Assembly (NCBI GenBank): GCA_947034885.2
Contig: OX344750.2
Coordinates: forward strand, 19,524,053 to 19,588,052
DNA length: 64,000 bases
Source: Thuidium tamariscinum
Taxonomy: Eukaryota; Streptophyta; Bryopsida; Hypnales; Thuidiaceae
Reading direction: 5' to 3'
The position numbers and the translations under genes are program-made. Shown piece by piece: positions 12,681 through 22,559 of the stretch. Under the pieces are notes generated by a model. The model was not told the DNA's origin, did no database searches, and was given only the letters and a program-made list of their open reading frames with translations. Numbering within the stretch: position 1 is the first letter of the stretch; every line of letters begins with the position of its first letter.

Positions 12681-13140
12681 TAACCCTTGAATGATGGACT
12701 CGTGGCCATGGAAATCATGCATTTTGATACCATGTGACATCATCTACTTTAAATAAGCTAAATATACTCATTGGAAGTCAAAGTCATGTAGAAGATCTCC
12801 CCTTTCCTCCCCTAACTCCAAGGATGAATCACTAGTAGAAACCCCCGTTTAATGTGACAAGGCCAATTTTTCTTGACGGATTTTGCTAGGTATCAAAAGT
12901 AACAACCCATGTTTTTATGTCAACAAAAACATTCAACACAACATCAATGTTGACATAAAAACACGGGTTGTTACTTTTGATGCCTAGCAAAATCCGTCAA
13001 GAAAAATTAGGCCTTGTCACTTTAAACAGGGGTTTCTACTAGTGAATAGCACTTCTATCCTACAAGGGAAGATTCTTTGCTATTCATCGGATGCAAGACA
13101 TCCACCTTAGTGTTTAAGGGTTAACTTAGTTTTATTTGGA
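12681..13140 (+). repeat. Dispersed repeat, copy 1, split by a CACTA MITE
   Basis: Leaving out 12830-13044, this segment aligns loosely with 17513-17760: both begin TTAACCCTT, continue through CATTTTGAT and GTAGAAGAT, and reach GCACTTCTATCC followed by GATGC/GACAC-type sequence. The repeat family is not identified. The second copy lacks the MITE and so acts as an empty site. Confidence 0.55.
12830..13044. mobile_element. CACTA-type foldback MITE, complete
   Basis: It begins CACTAGTAGAAACCCC and ends with the inverted GGGGTTTCTACTAGTG. The arms are nearly perfect inverted copies over about 100 bp, so the whole 215-bp unit can fold into one hairpin. A 3-bp duplication AAT flanks it (12827-12829 and 13045-13047), as expected for the CACTA/EnSpm superfamily. 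It has no coding capacity. Confidence 0.85.
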
Positions 13141-13685
13141 GAATGGTATCACTTCACTCACTGCGTACAAAGTAGTAATAGAACGACAAATAGTAATGGA
13201 GTTTCATCAAAGCAAAGATTTTGTTCACATAATCCAAAACCTTCTATATATCACACTTTCCATTGGTGAAAAATCATAAATAGTAGTCTACTCTTAAATC
13301 AACTATGTTCTAAATGCATCCCCTATCTAAAACAAACTAATGTGTTCCTTGAAATATTGATATATGTTATTGTCATTAATGAGTTAGGTAGGCTTAAAGG
13401 GTCACTTTGAGAGCAAACTACCATTAATCCAAATTTTTCAAGTTTGTCGCTTAGTGGCATGAAGCTTGTTGACTTTTCTTCCATTTTTTGTTTGAAATCT
13501 AATAACAATGTCTAAATGTCCCCAACAATAGCAGGGAATAGGGTTGGAACTTCCCCTGCACGTGGACCAAACCCTACATCTAACAGTTGGTAAATTATAC
13601 TTTGTCTTCCATTAACTTCATTTGGATTGTTTATTCTTAAATGAGACACCCACCTATACTAAAGCTAAACTAAGGGTGAATTTGA

Positions 13686-16600
13686 ATGGAATTTAGGTAT
13701 ACCAAGCTTTTGACATCACACCCTATAAAGACAAAGGCTATCACATTAGGCATCCTCAATTGCATTGGAGACACTTTCACTCAGGTAATTGTACTTTTTA
13801 TTTCCTTCAATATGATTGAGTGGGAACAACTTTGGCCTCACCCACTTTGGCATTTGAAGAGGATAGTGGACTTGGTAGTTACAATGTACGTAGTATTTGC
13901 AAAAACTTCACATTTGCATGTGACTAGTTTTTAGTATTGAAGGCCACACATACTTAACTACATATGAAGATGATGGATTTGATTGGTAACCAAGTAAAAT
14001 ACTCATTGTTAACATCAATGAATAGCTTCAATATAACATGTCCTTAAACTATGATGCATTATATAACTCCTAAATATTATAATCATCTTTTTCTTAAACT
14101 TGCAATCAAGGTGTTCCAATGATTTTGCAAACTATGTGATACATTCATAAATGATGTGCTTAATGTAAAAGAAGAGTCTTATTTTATGAAAAATAGAGGT
14201 TCACGCCATAGAAGTGGTAATGAACCTTAGTTGCATAATGACGTTGCATTTTGACATTGCTAGCTACAAGCAAATTATAGTCCATTAAAGCATATTACAC
14301 TTTCATAAGTCCATTATGCAAAATCTTGTACACTCACCCTTCATTTAAGTGCCGTAATCCTTATATAAGAAAATGAGGCTCTTTACATTGGCCTCAGAAT
14401 AGTATTGTATACATGGTCCACATGAACCACAAAAATGCTTGTAAGAACTCTACAACCAATACAACTAATTGTATCATCTTTTTTTGAGTTATTTCTCTTG
14501 TTTACAAATATCAAGTTCTTACTAGGTTAGTGACAAGATCTCAAATTCTTTAGTTGTTCAAATAATATCGTAGTTTGCTAAAGGCACACATACTACATTG
14601 TTGAGCAATGTTGGCCACTTAATTTTTGAATTGTATGTGTAGGAGTTAGTTGGGTACCAACTCTCACTAGTAGAACCCCCTGTTTAATGTGACAAGGCCT
14701 AATTTTTCTTGACGGATTTTGCTAGACATCGAAAGTAACAACCTGTGTTTTTATGTCAACAAAAACGTTCAACACAACATTAATGCTGACATAAAAACAC
14801 GGGTTGTTACTTTTGATGCCTAGCAAAATCTGTCAAGAAAAATTAAGCCTTGTCACATTAAACGGGGGTTTCTACAAGATCTTGTATTTCTTCCCAAATT
14901 TGAAATTTTGTCCAAAGGTGTTAGCCATTCTTTTCAAGAATGTTAGCTATAAGTTGTAACAAAATTTATATTTGGTGGCAGCTATTTGTAGAGAAAATGA
15001 GCATCTTGGATTTGAAAAGAGTGGCATCTATGACATCACTAGGGCTCTTTATTGTTGGACCAACACTACACTATTGGTACAAGTGTAGACGCCTTGTCTT
15101 ATTTTCATAACTTGTGTTTTGTCAAACCATGCATGAAAATTGAATTTTTTTCAGTAATAAAATCCAAAATAATACATAGCAATCTTTAACTTCAAGAGTT
15201 GGTTTCCATATCCACCTTTGCATTACAAAACCTTTAACCCCTAAAGGACAATTGTCTATTTGGTGAACAATTGGGATCTTGGAATAAATGATCTAAATTT
15301 GTGTCATGAATTTTTGAATTTTTTTTAAAGATAAAAAAACTGAATAGCTTCATGGGAATATGGTTCTTTTTCCTAATTAGTGCTTGTGAACAAAAATTAT
15401 GCCCAAATAAGCTCAAAACAAGGTAGACCAATTAGCAAAAAGAAAATTCAAAATTTCGAATTTAAAAAAACAAAAACTACAAATTATATTTTTGTCTACA
15501 TGGAAAGCTTTGATTCATTTTATTTGAATAAGTTGTGTGATAGTTATGGACAATCTTGTTTTTTAGGCAATCCTTTTGGCAATCTAAGCATCTTTTTGAA
15601 GAAGTAACTGAAAGGATTCATTTTTTAATGAAATTTTTACAATTTTTCAAAAAAAGAGCTCTACATGGTTTATATTGCTTCTCCAAACAATCTCATCATT
15701 GGAATTAGTGCATTTTAATTCCATCCTAGAGATATAATAATTTAAATTTTCCTTCTATCTTATACCTACATCTATTTAACAATTTTTTTAGAATAAAAAT
15801 AATTTTTTTTAGATTCATTTCTTCTTTTGAGACTCTCAACTCGATTCTCCATTATAAATATTTAAAGCTCAAAACTTTGTAGTGCAAAAAATTAAAGTTA
15901 ATAAGGTTCAAAGTCAACTATAATCTAGTACTGTAATGTGTTGAAAAACTTGTTTTCATCACTTCAAACAAAGATATCTTGCAATCTCTACAATCAAAAT
16001 TTCTGAAATTTCTTCCCCATACTTTCATACTAGTTAGGTCTAAGATCCTACAAGTAAATGTAAAAGAAAAAAAATTTCAAATTTTTTTACTCTTTGCTGT
16101 AAAATTGACAATCTTGAGTATGTTTTTGGTAGGAAAAAGGCTTGGTCCTTTAGGGGTTTATTATTGAAATAGTTTAAATTCTTAAAGTGAAGCTTCTCCT
16201 CCAATTGCAAACCTTGTAATTCTTGAAATAGTTGAAATGCTTAAATTGAAGCTTGTCTTTGAATTTTTTGGCACTTGAAGATTGAATTAAGTGTCACTAC
16301 TAAGAGCCCCTCCGGCCCTTATGTTCAAAAAATGCTTTGAGTTGTCTCACAAGAAAATATAATGTAAGTTGTATTTGTGTAGGTATAGATTCCTCAACCA
16401 AATGGTGAAGGCTCAGGGCACAAAGGGGGTTGCAATTCGACTAGGCTTAGATCAGGTGTGATCAATGTATATTAGCCCTTCTAAACATACTTACTTCCAA
16501 AGATTATCACAAAATTATTTTAAATGTACTTGAGTTATTTTTAAAGTACCCTAAACCGGGGTTTAAACCCATGAGTTTTGTGAAAAAGTCAGTTGAGTTA

Positions 16601-18229
16601 AAAAAGTCGAAATAAAAGTGGGTATGAAACTTATTTTTCCATCAAAATGGTGCCTAAAAAAGTTTGGTCCCCACTTTTGAAGTCGTGTGATATAAGTATC
16701 TTGTAAAAAAGTTTGATACTTCAACTGTAATTGCCTTCTCAACTTCAAAAAAAGTCATGCCTAAAGGAGGGGGACTTTACAAATAACTCAACTGACATCC
16801 AAAAATTATCACAAAATTATTGATAAGTACAATGTTGTGCTTGAGCTTTTCAAATAAGATCAACTTGGACCATTGTTGATTTTAATACAATTAACTTTTG
16901 GGGTGCACAGTTTATTTTTGCTCCAATATTCATTGCAATTACCTTCACATACTTGCTCTTGATGGAGGGACATGTTGATGAGATCCAAGACAAGCTTCAA
17001 AAAGTATGTTTGCAATTTTACTTCACATTCAATGACACAAAGTAGGTCATTTTTGGCAGTTCTACAAATAGATAGGAATTTTTTAAATTTTCGGCTCTTC
17101 AATAGGATATTCTTAATTTTGGATTTATTCTTTCTAATCATGCATAAATGTGTTCCCTTTTCAAGAAAATTCAAGAACAATTTTTCAAATTTTTAGAAAT
17201 AGTTGTAAATAATTTTCTAAATTCTGACATTTTCCAAACTTTCCCAAGTTATTTACAAAATTGACCTACACATGCAGTAAAGAAATTTTTGGAATGGTTC
17301 TACTAATTACTTATGACTTACACAAGTAACTAATAATCAACAACCAATCATAAGGAACAAATACAAATTTTTTAAGTGTGCCAATTTTGTTTCTATTTTT
17401 GTTTCATACCTTGTTAAAAGTCAATTGGGATATTTTGTGAGATTAAGAGTATAAGAATTAACTCAAATTCTATGTGGCCAATGTATGATAACTCATCATC
17501 AATATTAGCTTAACCCTTAAAGAACCATGAAAATCATTCATTTTGATGTTGTGAGAATCATTGGTTTACAAAATCCAAAAGCACTCATTGAAAATCAAAG
17601 TATTGTAGAAGATTTATCTTTTCCATACAGAATTCCAAGGATGAGAATTCCAAAGATGAGTAGTTGCACTTCTATCCCACACAGAAAGATACTCTACCAT
17701 CCATCAGACACTGAATGTTCATGTCGATGTTCATGGGTTAAAAACTATGGAGCCACAATTCACGAATCTCTTGCAAGTACACTCAGCTCATGTTTGCTTG
17801 TTGGCGGGACAGGACTGGAAACCCACTTTGATTGCGAACTGGAAATTATGGATTCCCTTCCAATTTTGCAACTTCATGTTTGTGCCTCCAATTTTGCAGG
17901 TATGTCTAACACATCACCTGCGCTGATCTAACCCTAACTCCAAGGTTAATCAAAACTTAAATTACGATGCATTATCACATTATGATCCCTCGTTAGTAGT
18001 TCATTGCAAAAACTCCTCATTACCTAACTATTAATTCTTGAGCCTGCAATGCATCTTGCAGGTTCTATTTAGCAATGTCGTGGGCTTAGCATGGAATGTG
18101 TACATTTCATATGCCAGCCACAAGCCCGCAGGTCAGGAGGTGTCTTACAAGCAAGTAGCCACCCAGATACAGAATGCGGTGCACGTACCTCACGACTTTC
18201 TTCAGCCAATTCAAGAGCAGGCTCAATAA
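13686..18229 (+). CDS. Mpv17/PMP22-family membrane protein, six exons
   Basis: Exons 13686-13784, 14994-15082, 16383-16455, 16911-17003, 17813-17899 and 18062-18229 have GT-AG borders and join in frame to 202 aa, the usual size of the family. Family landmarks in order: LLTSHPIKTKAIT near the N terminus, GPTLHYWYK (exon 2 into 3), AIRLGLDQ (exon 3), FAPIF...MEGHVDEI (exon 4), DWKPTLIANWKLWIPFQFCN then FVP (exon 5), and LFSNVVGLAWNVYISYASHK (exon 6). Mpv17/PMP22 proteins have about four membrane helices and sit in peroxisomal, mitochondrial or plastid membranes; which one applies here is not evident. The exon 1 start is the in-frame ATG at 13686; an acceptor-like TTTAG just after it (13692-13696) leaves open a further upstream exon. 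The gene converges on the MRG gene. Introns are 162-1300 bp and hold mobile elements. No stop or frameshift was seen. Confidence 0.85.
14665..14875. mobile_element. CACTA-type foldback MITE, right end clipped
   Basis: It is the same family as the copy at 12830-13044, with nearly identical arms around TAACAACC[C/T]GTGTTTTTATG. The left end is CACTAGTAGAAC; the right end stops at GTTTCTAC, lacking the final TAGTG, and no target duplication can be seen. It lies in intron 1 of the Mpv17-family gene, about 120 bp before exon 2. Confidence 0.8.
15236..16159 (+). mobile_element. ~0.92 kb non-autonomous inverted-repeat element, intronic
   Basis: The ends ACCCCTAAAGGAC (left) and GTCCTTTAGGGGT (right) are inverted copies flanked by TTA on both sides, a TTA target duplication typical of PIF/Harbinger-type insertions. 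The interior is AT-rich and non-coding. It is shared with 33.8-34.7 kb and 35.6-38.0 kb, for example ATGCCCAAATAAGCTCAAAA, TATGGACAATCTTGTTTTT and CTCAAAACTTTGTAGTGCAA. It occupies most of intron 2 of the Mpv17-family gene. Confidence 0.65.
17513..17760 (+). repeat. Dispersed repeat, copy 2 (no MITE)
   Basis: This is the paralogue of 12681-13140 and lies in intron 4 of the Mpv17-family gene. At the place where copy 1 has the CACTA MITE this copy reads straight through GATGAGTAGTTGCACTTC. Because it is partly open it yields a spurious 134-codon ORF that runs on into real exon 5 in another frame. Confidence 0.5.
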
Positions 18230-18640
18230 TATCTCAACCATTTCAAGCTGAATAATAAATTCGTGATGCTAACCGGTATTGGAACTCCATTGATCGTACT
18301 GCAAGCTTATGATAAATTGCTCCATGGAACCCACCAGGCTCAAGCGGATGAATTCAACTTCACTCGCTGGGATGAATGTCTGTCAACATGGATTATTCTC
18401 CGTCCTGTGGCTACTTGTAAACGCTTCAGAATAGTCATCATATCCTAGATACTTCGAAGTACCTATGACTAACCTGTACTGTGTAAAGGACACAATTGAG
18501 ATGGACTAGCAGAAGCGCCATTGATAATGTGAGACCTGTGGCTGTACAAACCAATGAAGACCATTTTGATCCGGTTTAAAATACAATGAGTAAGGTCCTA
18601 ATAAATCCAATGTGAACAATTTCATATCTACAACCGCAGT
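18230..18640 (+). other. Convergent 3' region between the Mpv17-family and MRG genes
   Basis: About 410 bp separates the two stop codons. AATAAA occurs 25 bp after the Mpv17-family stop (18254-18259) and again at 18600-18605, both in plus orientation, so the plus transcript could run close to or into the MRG 3' end. A 61-codon ORF at 18263-18448 lies inside this region and is not supported as a gene. Confidence 0.5.
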
Positions 18641-19543
18641 TCAACCGTAACTTGTAAGGAAGAAGCTGCTCTGGTTCCTTTGGAGAAACTTCAGAAAATC
18701 CGCCAGTTTCTGTTGGAGTTGGGTCAAAGCTTCGTACTCCATGTTCGTGTAATTAAGCAACTCAGATAACTTGACAAACAACCGAAGAAGATGTTCTGCC
18801 CCGTAGATGCTGCTTGGACTAATCGTACTTCCTTGAGGGACAGCACTGGCATACTGAGCTCTTTCCTGAGGGTACAACAACATCGCTGGCAGGGACTTGT
18901 CAAAGTAACTTCTCAAACCATTCAACACTTCAACCAACGAGTCCTCTACTGCACCATCCCGTTTTGTCTTGAAGTCGATATATTTCTTTAAAATCTCTTC
19001 AGCAGATGGAGATCGAGGCAGCTTTACCAACTTCCCCATTTGTGTAATGAATTCCCAGTCTTCCACCAGCTGCTTTTTCAAGGTGCCAGGTAAAGAGATC
19101 TTCAGTGATTGATCATGCTCGTCTGAATCCTTTGCTTCCACTACTGGATCGCACTTCCGTTTCTTCCCTCGAGCAGGCTTGTTCTCGGATTTAAGTTCTT
19201 CTTTCTCGGCTGCACTTTTCTGTTTCCCTGCCGGCACCCGTCCTTTCGATTGTTTATCCCCTGTCTGGTTTTTGAAGAGCTTTTTCTGTTTTTCCAGATT
19301 TTCTTCGGTCGGCTTCATCAGCCTATCTGCACCCACCCACTCATCCCAATTCTTGCTCCACCCTAAGTAATGCACGAAGTACTTCCACTCCTTTCGATAC
19401 TCCGCTTTCTGGATTTTTGTGTCATAAATGAGAGGGCCATGATAGGCCAAAACTTTCTCGCCTTCCCTGAACTGGCCAGGTTCTGTCTCCTCATCTCCAC
19501 TTTCTTCAGGTTCGTCCTTCACTGCAGCACTTGAGCTCCCCAT
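18641..19543 (-). CDS. MRG1/2-like: MRG-domain chromatin protein (MORF4-related, Eaf3-like)
   Basis: One uninterrupted frame of 300 aa. Residues about 25-88 form a chromo-barrel domain (FREGEKVLAYHGPLIYDTKI, then FVHYLGWSKNWDEWV), with the aromatic residues that cage methylated H3K4/K36 in this family. Residues 90-135 are a Lys-rich linker with a GKKRK nuclear-localisation-type cluster. Residues about 148-298 are the MRG domain (LPGTLKKQLVEDWEFI, PAMLLYPQER, HLLRLFVKLSELL, ADFLKFLQRNQSSFF). Plant MRG1/2 proteins are ~300-330 aa, read H3K4/K36 methylation and work with histone acetyltransferases, including in flowering-time control in Arabidopsis. The length and both domain ends indicate a complete protein. 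The coding part has no intron here, whereas family members in angiosperms usually have several; a probable 5'-UTR intron argues that it is still a working transcription unit. Confidence 0.92.
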   Translation of the reverse strand: MGSSSAAVKDEPEESGDEETEPGQFREGEKVLAYHGPLIYDTKIQKAEYRKEWKYFVHYLGWSKNWDEWVGADRLMKPTEENLEKQKKLFKNQTGDKQSKGRVPAGKQKSAAEKEELKSENKPARGKKRKCDPVVEAKDSDEHDQSLKISLPGTLKKQLVEDWEFITQMGKLVKLPRSPSAEEILKKYIDFKTKRDGAVEDSLVEVLNGLRSYFDKSLPAMLLYPQERAQYASAVPQGSTISPSSIYGAEHLLRLFVKLSELLNYTNMEYEALTQLQQKLADFLKFLQRNQSSFFLTSYG

Positions 19544-20413
19544 TTCTTATACTGCCGCAGGCATCCAATCACTGAAAACTGACCGAAGCCTTGCCCAATA
19601 CTGTCCAAGCAATATCAAACTAAAAATGAATTTCAATCCAAAGATTCCAGCACCTCCAATCACAGCAATCTGCTTAACGACGCACAAATCCTAATCTTCC
19701 ACGAAAAATCGAGGCTAGAGACAAGGTAAACTTACGAATGACCTGCATTACTCGATACGAATTGTAAATTCAGGACTAATCGAAATTTACGCCAGAGTAA
19801 TCAGCATTTATTCCAAGGTACAAGCGCAAAGAATTCTAGAGGGATTAGATCCGAGAAATCAGTAGCATCCCACAAGAGGGCAAAGAAGTTGCTTAGACCA
19901 TCAACTTGCTATATCAAGCAACAGTAAGCCAGGTTTGTGCTTCTGAAAATCCCTCCTCAAAGTAACTGTTCAACATCCAATGATGCAAATCACATGCACA
20001 GAGGCCACTTTGCAGCCAGAGCAAATGATATCCAGAAAAAATTAAACGGTTGGCTTTATGATTTAAAGACTCCGATCTACAGCAAATTCAAAAAAACAAG
20101 CAGAACAACTACTGTAGATGCAGATACTAATTAGAAAATCATATATTCCTGTTAAGACGCTGGCGTAGGTTGAAGCCAGGCAACGGTACCAAACCACTAG
20201 AACCAGAACTCCATCCGATTTAGAAAATGCTGAAACAACCGCAAAGGACTCGGTTTCAAATTACATGAAACCCTAAAAATAGTGTGCCTGGTGCGAAATG
20301 GTTAAACCAAGCGAGCTAGAAAATTCTCTGCTAAACATGACAATGAACATCAGCAGAAACTAGAACTCTTAAAATCTCTGATATCCCAGCATTAAAATAT
20401 TGGCCAACTCACC
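19544..20413 (-). other. Probable 5'-UTR intron of the MRG gene
   Basis: On the minus strand GCGCAG|GTGAGTTGG (donor GT at 20412-20411) is a strong splice donor. Candidate acceptors lie just upstream of the ATG (TCAGTTTTCAG near 19575 or GCGGCAG near 19555). The sequence between is AT-richer than the region upstream of the donor. If the first acceptor is used, a five-codon upstream ORF (MPAAV) precedes the MRG start. Confidence 0.55.
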
Positions 20414-20990
20414 TGCGCCGTGCATACACCACCGCACCACCGTTGGACACCAAACTCCCTTCGAAGAGCAAACACACGATTCCCTGCGAATGGCGATCCT
20501 CCCAAGGTACGGCCCACGTAGCAGTTAAGTACACCCCCCGCGGCAGCAGATAAGTCCCCAATGCCTACCTACCGCACTGCACAATGGGTACTACAGACCC
20601 AACGTCACGCTCGGATGCCACTGAGCGCCAAGCAGCTTCTGCCGAAGCCCGAATCGGAGCTGCAAACCCCTTCTACAGACAGAATTCCTCCCTACAGAAT
20701 CGACAACCACGCACTCGATTGCCCACCAAAACGGAAGATCTAGAGCTCAAACGAATCGCCGTCGAATGCCGAAGGACGCAGGATGCGAGGGGACATGGGT
20801 CAGGACCCGATCGCGCAGCAACCAAGCGCGCAACGATCGGCAGGGGGAGCTCGGAGCCACGAAACCCTAAGCGCACGAAACGTATGATTTCCCTCCCATT
20901 CTAGGCGCGAAATCGTCCCTGAATTCATCCGTCGGACTTTTTTCGTCAGCGGTCCGGAGTCCGCAACTGAACTCGATGGTCTCATCCACC
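20414..20990 (-). promoter_or_regulatory. 5'-UTR exon and promoter of the MRG gene
   Basis: This is a GC- and CpG-rich block read on the minus strand, ending in the strong donor at 20413. A telo-box-like AGGGTTTCG (plus-strand CGAAACCCTAAG near 20859-20870) is a motif common in promoters or leaders of plant housekeeping genes. No clear TATA was chosen. Overlapping ORFs of 60-106 codons on both strands are by-products of the composition. The start site is not determined. Confidence 0.5.
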
Positions 20991-22559
20991 TTCTCATCCA
21001 TCCCTCTCATCCATCTTTCCCTTGATGAACGCTCGACGGCACTGTATGTACACTTGTACAGTACGCCTCTTAATAAGCAGCAAATCCCAAAACTGCCATT
21101 TTAATTGTTGTCTCGAATTTCCAATGTTTTTTTGGAACATTTACTGGTACCGAGGTATGAACAGCCATAATTGCAACTCATTGCAACAAAGGTGGGAGCA
21201 CGCAAAACCGTCAATATAAGCAATTCAATATACTTAGAAATACCTTTTTCAAAAAATAATATTTTTCTAGTACTAATGAGTGAAAATCATGAGTTTAAAA
21301 AAAAATAGATTTTTAATGTGGGATATGAATTTTTATGATTTTTGAAAATGCCAACTACCTAGACTATTGAAATTGTCACACGCATGCATCCAAATCTAAA
21401 TTCTACAAAGTAAATAGTCAACAAATCAAAGTTAAGTCAAGTGTCAACGATCAAAGAATTCAAAAGATTAAACAACAGAAGCTGACTTGGAGGTAAGCTT
21501 TCATTAAAGTTTGGTTTGCTTAAACAGTTTGTATGAATTGAACTCACACAGTTTTGGTTTCTTTTGAATTATTTAAGATTTGAGATTGTGTGTATTAATA
21601 AGCATTGAAATGTGAGTTTTTTTAAATGATTGAGTTTACAATTGATTAGTTAGAGATCATTGAAAAATTGTGGAGTTATTGGCTTTAAAGTAAATTCTTT
21701 AGGGTTCAATGCAGAGTTTTTGTATTTAGAGCTTGGAAGAGACAACTTGTTTAAAAAATGAGTAGTATTATTGGATAGTATCTTTAGCAAGAGAGAAATG
21801 TAAGCTTTAGCTCATGAACCAATAACCACTAGATTGACTTGAAGTTTAAAATACAATTTTTAATAGTCTTTTAAGTTGAAATTTAGCTACTTATGTAGCT
21901 GCATTTGAAAGAAGTATTAAGACTTGATTAAAGGTTTTAGCATCCAAATATTTGAGATCATAGGAAAATTAAAGTTTGCATTAAGAACTATTTAATATAT
22001 CTTTTGTTTGTATGGATTGTTAAGGCTAATTTTGCTTTGCTTCTTCTGCTGATATGTTAAGAATGAATAACATGTATTCAAAACTGAACTATAACTTATT
22101 GTTGTATATATTTGAGTTTTGAGAATTCCTGTGAGTAATTTGTATAGGATTTCACTTATTTTATGCTGATTGTAATGGAGGCTATTATATACAATCTATT
22201 AATCTATATTGGTATTATAATTTATTTTATATACAATTTAAGTTGTTGTCACTTCCTCCATTGATGTTTTTGTACATTTTTCATATGCACATTGTTGAAG
22301 CAATTTTAAAAAGGATTATAGGCATATTATTGTTCAAACCCATATGGATATTTGATGTTTTCACTAGTATTTGTTGATTTGATGTTGTTATTTGATGTAA
22401 TATTTGATATTTGACTATATTTGGTGTTTGATGTTTGATATTGCTTTCATCTTGTATTCATTGTCATTTCTATTTTTTTTCACTTTATTTGAGGGGTTCA
22501 TTTTCTTAAGATCTTAAGTTTTTATTATTTGTTTGTAATCATCATTTTAAAACATTAAG
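20991..22559. other. AT-rich intergenic DNA, no gene seen
   Basis: No coding region was recognised. The right part (from about 22380) is rich in TTTGATGTTTGATATT-like words. It may contain the left end of the hAT element, but no terminal inverted repeat or 8-bp duplication was located. Confidence 0.4.

Noticed and set aside
17527..17931. 134-codon ORF MKIIHFDVV...
   Set aside because: It joins a dispersed repeat to exon 5 of the Mpv17-family gene in the wrong frame; the family motif is read in another frame.
18263..18448. 61-codon ORF after the Mpv17-family stop
   Set aside because: It lies in the probable 3' UTR and has no recognisable family.
20561..20997. Overlapping ORFs on both strands upstream of the MRG gene
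   Set aside because: Low-stop frames are expected in this GC-rich leader; no domain is seen and the splice donor indicates a non-coding leader on the minus strand.
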